From NCBI GenBank assembly GCA_015521385.1, contig WAOH01000199.1, positions 1 through 5,477 on the forward strand: 5,477 bases of DNA, read 5' to 3'. Within the stretch, counting starts at the first letter, position 1, and each line of letters starts with the position of its first letter. A program made the translations under genes and the position numbers. This document shows positions 1 to 5,314 of the stretch, piece after piece. This DNA comes from Thermoproteota archaeon (lineage in GTDB: Archaea; Korarchaeota; Korarchaeia; Korarchaeales; Korarchaeaceae). The notes under the pieces are model-generated. The model made no database searches. It was not told where the DNA came from and saw only the letters and a program-made list of their open reading frames with translations.

Positions 1-1257
1 CCCCACCACGTTCCCCTCCGTGTCGTACACGTAACCGTCCTCCACCCTCCCGACGACGCTCCCTCCCCTGTAAAGGGTGCCGTCGGATCCGATCTCATCT
101 GCGACCAGCTCGTCGTCGAACTCGGAGACCCTGATGCTCCCGTCCTGATCTATGTAGAAGGTGGACGAGTCCGCCCAGCTGAACCGGCCTACGTCATTCT
201 TGGGGGCCTTGGGCCGGGTTGCAGCTGGTTTACCGCCTCCACCCCTCCCGGTTCCACCCGACTTCCAAGGGGACGAGAGGACCTTGCCTATAGTGGACAG
301 GAAGGGGGAGGGCTTGAAGGGATCGAATTTCACGGATCCCTTGGTGCCGGGTCTGGAAGTGGTGGCCGGACCGGGATTCAGGTTGAGCCTGTGCTCTACA
401 GACCTCGGGCTCGACTTCGAGCCCTGTCCCGTGTTCGCGGCGCCGGGTGACACGATCCTCGGGGACGGGAGGTATGACCGGTCTACCTCCCTGGACATGT
501 AGCCCAGGGCGATGTAGGGCCACGTCGGACCCACCTCCAGGCTTCCCCATATCACCTCGGCCACGGCCCTCACCCGCTCCCTCAGGCGCTCATCGAAGTG
601 GAAGCTCAGCTCCATGGAGACCTCCCTCTCCCTTCCGTCAGCGTCCCTCCTCCTCAGGAGCCTCCAGAGGGACAGGTAGCCCTCCAGCTCCCTCCGACCC
701 GACTGGCCGTCACCTAGCCTGAGGTCCAAGTAGGGGGTGAGGAAGCCCCTCACGCCCTCCACCGGCGGCAGGAGCGTGAACCCGTCCCTGCTGGGGATCA
801 TGTCCCAGTGAGCCGGTATCGTGACCGTCCACTGGCCCGTTGGCTCCGCGACCGTTCTGAATCCCGCTTCAAAGCTTATCGGATCCGGCGAGGGTTCCCC
901 CTTGAGGAGGTGCAGCAGGAGGTCCTTGACATCCTCGGGCGTCCATCCATCTCTGAAGGCGACCCCGAGGGTGAGGGAGCAGCTCCACTTCACCACCAGC
1001 GGGCTCACGCGGACCTGACCGTTCATGTAGCTTAACAGAAGGTTGGGGCAGCAGCCCTCAAGCCCGATCGCCCTGTCGAGCCTGTACCTCCGAGCGGTGA
1101 CGGGGCGCATCCCCACCGCCCTGAGGAGCCAGTCGTCCAGCTGCCCTCCCTCCAGCTGGGTGGCGAAGAGTGCCGCCCTCTCGTTGTACAGGATCGAGCC
1201 CGACCCGTCCTCGTAGGAGGAGAAGCCCGGGAGCTCGGGGATCCGGTACCTGACCAT
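1..1257 (-). CDS. Unrecognised protein with beta-hairpin-like repeats, 3' end missing
   Basis: The minus strand is open for 419 codons from ATG at 1257 to the window edge with no stop, so the C-terminus lies outside. I do not recognise the family. Residues 1-265 look like a folded domain: mixed hydrophobic and charged, with Cys at 69, 70 and 93, many Trp, and a basic amphipathic stretch near 223-240. No signal peptide or clear membrane segment is visible. Residues 266-357 are a Pro/Ser/Gly/Thr/Asn-rich linker ending in a Gly run near 334-342. From about 366 short repeats begin: a DG, then an aromatic or hydrophobic pair, then G-(S/N)-VVG, at 392-403 and 407-419. This resembles beta-flower or YD-like beta-hairpin repeats, but only two units are visible. 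ATG 1257 is chosen because no other start codon lies between it and the in-frame stop at 1315-1317. The reading frame is well supported; the function is unknown. Confidence 0.82.
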   Translation of the reverse strand, partial: MVRYRIPELPGFSSYEDGSGSILYNERAALFATQLEGGQLDDWLLRAVGMRPVTARRYRLDRAIGLEGCCPNLLLSYMNGQVRVSPLVVKWSCSLTLGVAFRDGWTPEDVKDLLLHLLKGEPSPDPISFEAGFRTVAEPTGQWTVTIPAHWDMIPSRDGFTLLPPVEGVRGFLTPYLDLRLGDGQSGRRELEGYLSLWRLLRRRDADGREREVSMELSFHFDERLRERVRAVAEVIWGSLEVGPTWPYIALGYMSREVDRSYLPSPRIVSPGAANTGQGSKSSPRSVEHRLNLNPGPATTSRPGTKGSVKFDPFKPSPFLSTIGKVLSSPWKSGGTGRGGGGKPAATRPKAPKNDVGRFSWADSSTFYIDQDGSIRVSEFDDELVADEIGSDGTLYRGGSVVGRVEDGYVYDTEGNVVG

Positions 1258-1260
1258 GCT

Positions 1261-1265
1261 CCTCC
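1261..1265 (-). promoter_or_regulatory. Shine-Dalgarno-like GGAGG before the left-edge gene
   Basis: The minus strand reads GGAGG-AGC-ATG, a full match to the anti-SD core but only three bases from the start codon, which is closer than usual. If transcription starts about 25 bases after the AT-rich box at 1284-1296, the leader would be only a few bases and this motif might not be fully transcribed. Confidence 0.4.
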
Positions 1266-1283
1266 GTTGGAAGGGGGAGGGAG

Positions 1284-1296
1284 AGCTTAATTCCTT
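1284..1296 (-). promoter_or_regulatory. TATA-like box for the left-edge gene
   Basis: The minus strand reads AAGGAATTAAGCT, the only AT-rich run in a GC-rich stretch. Its centre is about 32 bases before the ATG at 1257, which fits an archaeal TATA box with a transcription start a few bases before the gene. A purine-rich GGAGAAAGG just upstream could act as a BRE. This is inferred from position and composition only. Confidence 0.45.
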
Positions 1297-1428
1297 TCTC
1301 CCTCCGGGCTCAGGCTAGTGGATCCGTGGGACGACCGGTCGGGAGAGGATGCGCGGGTGTTGAGTGAGCGCGGCCCATCCACCCGTGGGATCGCGCGGAA
1401 GCCGGACTCCGATCCGAATCAGGTTGGT

Positions 1429-1491
1429 GGGGAGTCAGGCAATGCCGGCATCATCACCGCTCAGGGCCGGGTAGTACATATCATCCTCCCC
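1429..1491 (-). ncRNA. Candidate C/D box sRNA (2'-O-methylation guide)
   Basis: Read on the minus strand, the elements come in the order of an archaeal double-guide C/D RNA. GGGGAG (1491-1486) is followed by a degenerate box C, ATGATAT (1484-1478), and a 13-nt guide (1477-1465). Then come D' CTGA (1464-1461), a 3-nt spacer, a perfect C' GTGATGA (1457-1451), a 12-nt guide (1450-1439), box D CTGA (1438-1435), and CTCCCC (1434-1429), which pairs fully with GGGGAG to close the ends. The 63-nt length, the 3-nt D'-C' spacer and the guide lengths are typical. AT-rich CTTATTAT on the same strand (1517-1510) could be its promoter. Points against it: box C is weak (five of seven), one extra G sits between stem and box C, and the second guide contains the palindrome ATGCCGGCAT. 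No target was identified. It lies antisense just upstream of the prepilin peptidase promoter. Confidence 0.38.
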
Positions 1492-1499
1492 CTTATAGG
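1491..1499 (+). promoter_or_regulatory. TATA box of the prepilin peptidase gene
   Basis: CCTTATAGG lies about 29 bases before GTG 1525, so transcription would begin around 1520-1525 and give a nearly leaderless mRNA. A very similar box, CTTTATAGG, stands at the same distance before the Lrp-family gene near 4667. That shared spacing supports both the promoter and the GTG 1525 start. Confidence 0.6.
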
Positions 1500-1524
1500 T
1501 CCCGGTCCCATAATAAGAGGGTGG

Positions 1525-2193
1525 GTGGTTGATCTGCTGGAGCAGGTGATCGCCACCTCGACGCTGTCGATAGCCAGCCTGTACGACATCCGCTACAGGG
1601 AGGTGCCTGACTGGATCTGGGTCCTCGGAGCCGTCGGAGGTGTGATCTTGAGGCTCCTGAATCCCGAGGAAACCCTGGCCTACGTCGAGAGGGCGTGGCT
1701 CCCCCTCCTCGCGCTGGCCCTCATGCTCGCGGCCGAGTGGTTCCTCTCGACGAGCGGGGAGGCTGACGTCCTGGCCTACGCCACCCTCGCCCTGATCTCC
1801 ACCGAGCCTCCTCTGATCCTGCCCCCGCCCTTCCTAGTGTACCTCCTTTCCAAGGTTCTCCTGCTGACGGTCCTGCCCCTCCAGCTGATGATCAACCTGG
1901 TGAGGGTCCGTCGGAATCCCGATCTCCTGAGGGGGTTCGACGAGCCCCTCCACAGGAAGATCCTGGCCCTGATCCTCCTCTCCCCCTATTCGAAGCACCT
2001 GGCCGTGGGGGCGAGGGTCGCCGAGGTCAGGAGCAATGGGAGGAGGAAGTTCTTGCTGAGGGCCGCGCTGTCCTCTCTGGGGGAGTCTGAAATAGGGGAG
2101 GAGGGAGTCTGGATAGCCCCCACCTACCCTTTCATCCCCTTCATCCTCGCCGCTTACGTAACGATACAGCTGCTCTCCCCAGTGCTTCCATGA
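1525..2193 (+). CDS. Archaeal type IV prepilin/preflagellin peptidase (A24, FlaK/PibD-like)
   Basis: A membrane aspartic protease that removes class III signal peptides from archaellins and type IV pilin-like proteins at the inner face of the membrane. The 222-residue product has the first catalytic Asp at 21 in YDIRYREVPDW and the second at 81 in GEAD, the GxHyD motif. The spacing matches FlaK (D18, D79). Several hydrophobic helices are visible: about 8-20, 29-45, 57-75, 83-95, 100-124 and 203-220. A charged cytoplasmic segment (about 126-195) and a C-terminal APTYPFIPF element match the archaeal family. The frame is open upstream to GTG 1318, but that 69-residue extension is polar, unlike the family, and lies before the TATA box at 1491-1499. 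GTG 1525 gives the usual family length of about 230 residues. No pilin or archaellin gene is visible here, so the substrates are unknown. The last 53 bases overlap the convergent aminotransferase gene. Confidence 0.9.
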   Translation: MVDLLEQVIATSTLSIASLYDIRYREVPDWIWVLGAVGGVILRLLNPEETLAYVERAWLPLLALALMLAAEWFLSTSGEADVLAYATLALISTEPPLILPPPFLVYLLSKVLLLTVLPLQLMINLVRVRRNPDLLRGFDEPLHRKILALILLSPYSKHLAVGARVAEVRSNGRRKFLLRAALSSLGESEIGEEGVWIAPTYPFIPFILAAYVTIQLLSPVLP

Positions 2194-3247
2194 GCTCCGG
2201 CATCTCCTCCTCCCTGAGCCTCCCGTAGCTCACCCTGAACCACTCCCTGCCGCCTCTGAAGGCGGTTGCTGGAACTATGCCGACCACCGGATCCGATTCG
2301 AGGAGCTTGAGTGCGAGCTCCTCCGAGTCCCCCACGTCCGGGTGCCTCGCGTAGAGGTAGAAGGCCCCTCTCGGTTCGACGAAGTTCAGGCCGGCCCTGG
2401 AGGCCTCCCTGACGATCGCGTCCCTCAGCCTCCTGTAGTGCTCCCTCACGCCCTCGAAGTAGGAGTCGGTGGCAGCGCCTATCATCCTGATGATGAGCCT
2501 CTGAACCGCTTCTGACACGCCGGCGGTGGTGAGGTAGGTGAGCCTGCCCACCAGCTCCCTTCCCTCAGCTCCCCAGTAGATGTAACCGGCCCTCATCCCG
2601 GGGAGGGCGAAGGTCTTGCTGAAGGTGTCTATCACCACATCACCGACTACCTCGACCCTGTCCCCGTAGTAGATCTGGGAGTAGGCCGCGTCGTTCAGCA
2701 GGAGCACGCCCCTCCCCTGGAGCTCGTCCCACAGGTCCCTTAGAACGGAGTTGGGAGGGACGTGGCCGGTCGGATTGTTCGGGTAGTTGATGAGCACCGC
2801 TGCCGCACCCTCGGCCCTCCCCACGACCTCGTTCACTAGATCCTCGGCCAGGGGGTCGTAGGTCTCCACCGGGTAGGAGAACTCGGAGGGGTGCTCGAAG
2901 TACTGGATGAAGCCGGGGGCGGGGATCAGCACCTTCCCCTTCCTCAACTTCCAGGCAGCGAGCGTGGAGATGAGGAGTGCCTGGGCCCCGCCGTTGGTCA
3001 TGAAGACGCCGTCCCTCTCGTAATCCCTCCTCAGGAAGCGGGAGGCGAAGTCCACGACCGCCTCCTTGGCCTCGTCCATGCCGGTGAAGGGCAGGTAGTT
3101 CCGCCCCACCTCGCCCATGGACGAGAGGACCTCCGAGACCGTGAGCGGTGGGTCGTGCGATGGAGCCCCTATGTGGGCCCCGATTACCCTCCTGCCCTGG
3201 GCCGCCTTCCTGTTGCAGGCGTCGAAGATGTCCCTTATGGTGAGCAT
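2141..3247 (-). CDS. PLP-dependent aminotransferase, class I/II (fold type I)
   Basis: A cytosolic pyridoxal-phosphate enzyme that probably transfers an amino group between an amino acid and a 2-oxo acid. The 368 residues carry the family's key positions, with the aspartate aminotransferase equivalent in parentheses. Phosphate-loop GGAQA is at 86-90. N158 lies in NYPNNPTG (Asn194), D186 and Y189 in NDAAY (Asp222, Tyr225). Lys211 in SKTFALPGMR forms the Schiff base (Lys258), with R219 (Arg266) eight residues on. R338 in WFRVSYG binds the substrate carboxylate (Arg386). It is somewhat shorter than the usual 390-400 residues, mostly at the N-terminus. The substrate cannot be told from sequence alone: aspartate, aromatic or alanine-type activity are all possible, and a related PLP lyase cannot be excluded. 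ATG 3247 is favoured by an AT-rich box about 25 bases upstream, giving a leaderless transcript. The final 17 codons and the stop overlap the prepilin peptidase gene tail to tail. Confidence 0.92.
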   Translation of the reverse strand: MLTIRDIFDACNRKAAQGRRVIGAHIGAPSHDPPLTVSEVLSSMGEVGRNYLPFTGMDEAKEAVVDFASRFLRRDYERDGVFMTNGGAQALLISTLAAWKLRKGKVLIPAPGFIQYFEHPSEFSYPVETYDPLAEDLVNEVVGRAEGAAAVLINYPNNPTGHVPPNSVLRDLWDELQGRGVLLLNDAAYSQIYYGDRVEVVGDVVIDTFSKTFALPGMRAGYIYWGAEGRELVGRLTYLTTAGVSEAVQRLIIRMIGAATDSYFEGVREHYRRLRDAIVREASRAGLNFVEPRGAFYLYARHPDVGDSEELALKLLESDPVVGIVPATAFRGGREWFRVSYGRLREEEMPELMEALGRAAVSLRKRRG

Positions 3248-3261
3248 ATGTCATCCCGAGG

Positions 3262-3276
3262 GGATAAGATAAAATC
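3262..3276. promoter_or_regulatory. Shared AT-rich promoter element between divergent genes
   Basis: The 59-base gap between the aminotransferase and CDF genes has one AT-rich run, GGATAAGATAAAATC. On the minus strand (ATTTTATCTTATCC) it is centred about 24 bases before ATG 3247, which suits a leaderless transcript. On the plus strand it is centred about 38 bases before GTG 3307, giving a start near 3295 and a leader of roughly ten bases. No other candidate TATA box exists in the gap, so the two genes probably share or compete for this site. Confidence 0.55.
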
Positions 3277-3306
3277 ATCCGGTGCCGCTAGAGAACGGGG
3301 CTCGGT

Positions 3307-4614
3307 GTGGAGAGGGCTGAGAAGGTAGCCGTGGCATCAGTGGTGACCTCGGCCGCCATCGTGGCCGTGAAGCTGTTCGTGGCCCTGCTGACGGGCAGCA
3401 TGGCCGTCCTGGGGGAGCTCTTGGACTCGTTGGGGGACATCCTCACGTCCTCAGTGACGCTGGTGGGCATAAGGCTATCTAGGAAGCCGCCTGACGCGGA
3501 CCATCCCTACGGGCACGCGAAGCTCGACAGCCTACTCGGGCTCCTCTCCTCCATCTTCCTGGTGGAGGTCGAGGCCTACGTCATCTACAGAAGCGTCCTG
3601 ACCCTCCTCGGACCTCTGAGCCCTCCAAACGTGACGGAAGAGGCGCTCTGGCTGCTGGGCGCCACGAGTGTGGTGAACGTGGTCAGGTCCCTTGCCCTCT
3701 GGAGGACCGGCGGATCGGAGGGGGTCAGGATGATGCAGTCGGAGGCGATCAACTACGGCTGGGACGCGATCAGGACGCTGGTGATAGTGGGGGTCCTCCT
3801 AGTCTCGAGGGAGTTCCCTCCCGTGGATCCGCTCGCTGCGCTGGCCGCCGCGGCGCTGGTGATGCCCTCCACCCTGAGGGTGGCGTACTGGTCCGCGAGC
3901 GACCTGCTCGACAGGATAGACCCCAAGCTCCTGGCCAGGATATCCTCCATTTTGGGGAGCTGCAGGGAGATAGCGGCCGTGAGGAGGGTAAGGGCCAGGA
4001 AGCTGGGTAAGATAACCCTCGTCGACGCCGTTGTTGAGGTCGATCCTTCGATCACGGCCGAGAGGGCGAACGAGATCATAAGGAGGTTAGAGGAGAGGAT
4101 GAGGAGGGAGATAGGGCCCTCCGAGGTCATGGTGGTTCCCCTCGCGGCGGGAAGGTCTAGGGAGAGCGTCGCCAAGGAGGTTACGGAGTCCGTGGCCGGC
4201 GTGAGGGAGGCCCACACGTTCGAGTTCTACGGGGAGAGGGGAGAGAGGCTGCACCTCCACGTGGTGCTGGACGACGACGTGACCCTCAGGAGGGCGGACG
4301 AGATAGCAAAGGAGGTGGAGTCGAGGCTGAAGCGTGCCCTGGGGGTGGAGGAGGTCCTGGTGCACATGGACCACTCTGGGGAGGGAATCCCGTTGGAGGA
4401 GATGAGGAGGAGGATCGAGGAGCTCAGGGGGGTGAAGTGGGCCTCGGTGGAGGTCGTCAGGTCCGGAGGGTGCGTGAGGCTCGAGATAAAGGTGGGGGCG
4501 GATCCGGAGATCAGGGCGAGGGAGATCAACAGGTTGCAGCACGATGTGATGGCGATAGCGGCGGAACTGGCCCCCCAAGCCAAGGTCTCGGTGCGGGTCG
4601 TTCCGGCCTGCTGA
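3307..4614 (+). CDS. Cation diffusion facilitator (CDF) metal exporter with three C-terminal domains
   Basis: A membrane antiporter that exports divalent metal ions (Zn, Fe, Mn, Co or Cd in this family), usually as a dimer. Residues 1-200 hold about six membrane helices. TM2 has D40 and D44 in LLDSLGDIL, equivalent to FieF D45 and D49. The TM5 pair is N149 and D153, where FieF has H153 and D157. The second site in the TM2-TM3 loop is kept: D63, H66 and H70 in DADHPYGH. Three tandem ferredoxin-like domains follow, at about 207-280, 286-356 and 362-434, where the family usually has one. This explains the 435-residue length against about 300. Only the middle copy has the FieF regulatory metal ligands: H303, H318, H353 and D355. 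The metal cannot be assigned because the transport site is altered. GTG 3307 begins just before TM1. No clear Shine-Dalgarno was seen. It is divergent from the aminotransferase and 52 bases before the Lrp-family gene. Confidence 0.92.
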   Translation: MERAEKVAVASVVTSAAIVAVKLFVALLTGSMAVLGELLDSLGDILTSSVTLVGIRLSRKPPDADHPYGHAKLDSLLGLLSSIFLVEVEAYVIYRSVLTLLGPLSPPNVTEEALWLLGATSVVNVVRSLALWRTGGSEGVRMMQSEAINYGWDAIRTLVIVGVLLVSREFPPVDPLAALAAAALVMPSTLRVAYWSASDLLDRIDPKLLARISSILGSCREIAAVRRVRARKLGKITLVDAVVEVDPSITAERANEIIRRLEERMRREIGPSEVMVVPLAAGRSRESVAKEVTESVAGVREAHTFEFYGERGERLHLHVVLDDDVTLRRADEIAKEVESRLKRALGVEEVLVHMDHSGEGIPLEEMRRRIEELRGVKWASVEVVRSGGCVRLEIKVGADPEIRAREINRLQHDVMAIAAELAPQAKVSVRVVPAC

Positions 4615-4633
4615 GGTCGGGCCGAGCAGATCA

Positions 4634-4642
4634 CTTTATAGG
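4634..4642 (+). promoter_or_regulatory. TATA box of the Lrp/AsnC-family gene
   Basis: CTTTATAGG lies in the short gap after the CDF gene, centred about 29 bases before ATG 4667. This predicts a transcription start at or just before the ATG, so the regulator is likely made from its own leaderless mRNA, not only by readthrough from the CDF gene. Confidence 0.6.
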
Positions 4643-4666
4643 TATTGGTGGAGGTCGCATCTATTG

Positions 4667-5128
4667 ATGGGCAAGGGCTTCGAGGAACTGGACGAGCTCG
4701 ACCTCAACATACTCAGGGTCCTCCAGCTCAACTCCAGGATACCCTTCAGCGAGCTGGCCAGGAAGCTGGAGGTTCCCGAGGCCACGATAAGGTACAGGGT
4801 GAAGAAGCTCATCGAGAGGGGCGTCATAAGGGGGTTCTACACGCTTCTGGATCCGAGGAGGGTCGGTTTACCCTTCTCGGTGATAGTGCTGGCGGACGTG
4901 GATCCCGAGCACCTGGATGAGGTCTTCGACAGGTTGAGGGAGATGCCGGAGGCCACCCACGTGTTCAAGCTGACGGGGAAGTACAACATAGTGGCCATAT
5001 TCCACGCCAAGGACATGAATCACGTTTCCCGCATAGATGAGACCGTCAGATCCCACAGAGGGGTCAGGTCCGCCGAGACCCTGCTCGTTACCGGCCTCGT
5101 CCACATAAACCCCGAGCTCCCCATCTGA
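4667..5128 (+). CDS. Lrp/AsnC-family transcriptional regulator
   Basis: A cytosolic DNA-binding regulator that forms dimers or larger rings and usually senses amino acids. The 153 residues match the family's normal length and order. An N-terminal winged helix-turn-helix spans about 8-55, with LDELDLNILRVLQLNSR leading in and a recognition helix near EATIRYRVKKLIERG (38-52). A short linker follows, then the RAM ligand-binding and oligomerisation domain at about 68-145. Its TGKYNIV segment (103-109) matches the family's TGxYD turn with Asn in place of Asp. ATG 4667 is chosen over the in-frame TTG immediately before it (4664) because it is the stronger codon and fits the upstream TATA box. The ligand and target genes are unknown. 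Self-regulation, or control of the nearby aminotransferase or metal exporter, is possible, but no operator was recognised. Confidence 0.92.
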   Translation: MGKGFEELDELDLNILRVLQLNSRIPFSELARKLEVPEATIRYRVKKLIERGVIRGFYTLLDPRRVGLPFSVIVLADVDPEHLDEVFDRLREMPEATHVFKLTGKYNIVAIFHAKDMNHVSRIDETVRSHRGVRSAETLLVTGLVHINPELPI

Positions 5129-5275
5129 TTCTCTCGGGATAGCGCATCATTGAACTCCACGTCGCCGCGACGGGAATGGTGCCCATCATGGGTCCCTGCG
5201 GGTTCCTCTTGCGTGAATGGGATCGCTGGGGGTTAGCCGGTGGCTTGGCAGTGTGGGAGAGGTCCGGGCAGGCAT

Positions 5276-5299
5276 CCTTATTAACCAAGGGGTTATAGA
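5276..5299 (+). promoter_or_regulatory. Probable promoter region of the right-edge gene
   Basis: Two TATA-like runs stand before the TTG start at 5315: CTTATTAAC (about 5277-5285) and GGTTATAGA (5291-5299). The first is better placed, with a predicted start near 5305 and a leader of about ten bases. The second would place the transcription start at or just after the start codon. Which one is used cannot be settled from sequence. Confidence 0.4.
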
Positions 5300-5300
5300 T

Positions 5301-5309
5301 AGGGGGGAT
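5301..5309 (+). promoter_or_regulatory. Possible ribosome binding site for the right-edge gene
   Basis: AGGGGGGAT ends five bases before the TTG at 5315 and partly matches the archaeal anti-SD sequence. It helps to justify a TTG start, since an in-frame stop (TAA, 5309-5311) sits just upstream and the only other early start codons, GTG 5405 and ATG 5408, would remove the hydrophobic N-terminus. Confidence 0.4.
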
Positions 5310-5314
5310 AAATT

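Larger units (their letters stand above)
5129..5314. other. Non-coding gap with two small hairpins
   Basis: No convincing gene lies in these 186 bases. Two small inverted repeats stand close together: CGTCG/CGACG with a 3-base loop at 5160-5172, and CCCA/TGGG with a 3-base loop at 5182-5192, flanked by GGGA (5172-5175) and TCCC (5193-5196). Neither is followed by a T-run, so they are not clear terminators. The last 40 bases are AT-richer and probably hold the promoter of the next gene. No tRNA, CRISPR repeat or complete C/D box set was found on either strand. Confidence 0.5.

Noticed and set aside
161..1035. Several plus-strand open frames of about 65-113 codons in the left third.
   Set aside because: They lie opposite a continuous 419-codon minus-strand frame with typical codon use. 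Their Pro/Arg/Ser-rich translations look like shadows of GC-rich coding DNA.
1..1257. The left region as a decayed or gene-free stretch.
   Set aside because: The minus strand stays open from ATG 1257 to the edge. It only lacks a stop because the window cuts the gene.
1318..1428. Possible structured RNA from inverted pieces such as GTGGAT/ATCCAC and GCGC/GCGC.
   Set aside because: The stems are short with large mismatched interiors, and there are no H/ACA, C/D or tRNA signature elements in this part.
1442..1451. The 10-base palindrome ATGCCGGCAT as an operator.
   Set aside because: It occurs once, is short for a GC-rich genome, and lies about 80 bases upstream of the peptidase start. It also falls inside the C/D RNA candidate's guide.
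2640..3328. Long alternative frames on both strands overlapping the aminotransferase (up to 212 codons).
   Set aside because: The aminotransferase frame has all catalytic residues in order. The others show repetitive Gly/Arg/Pro-rich composition and no recognisable motif.
4087..4634. Minus-strand frames of 135-163 codons opposite the CDF C-terminal domains.
   Set aside because: They are antisense to a clearly coding region with alignable domain repeats, and show no family features or promoter.
4664..4666. TTG as the start of the Lrp-family gene.
   Set aside because: ATG follows at once at 4667, is a stronger start, and suits the upstream TATA box equally well. The protein differs by one residue only.
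5186..5192. Box C-like ATGATGG on the minus strand as part of another C/D RNA.
   Set aside because: There is no CTGA box at a suitable distance on either side, so the set is incomplete.
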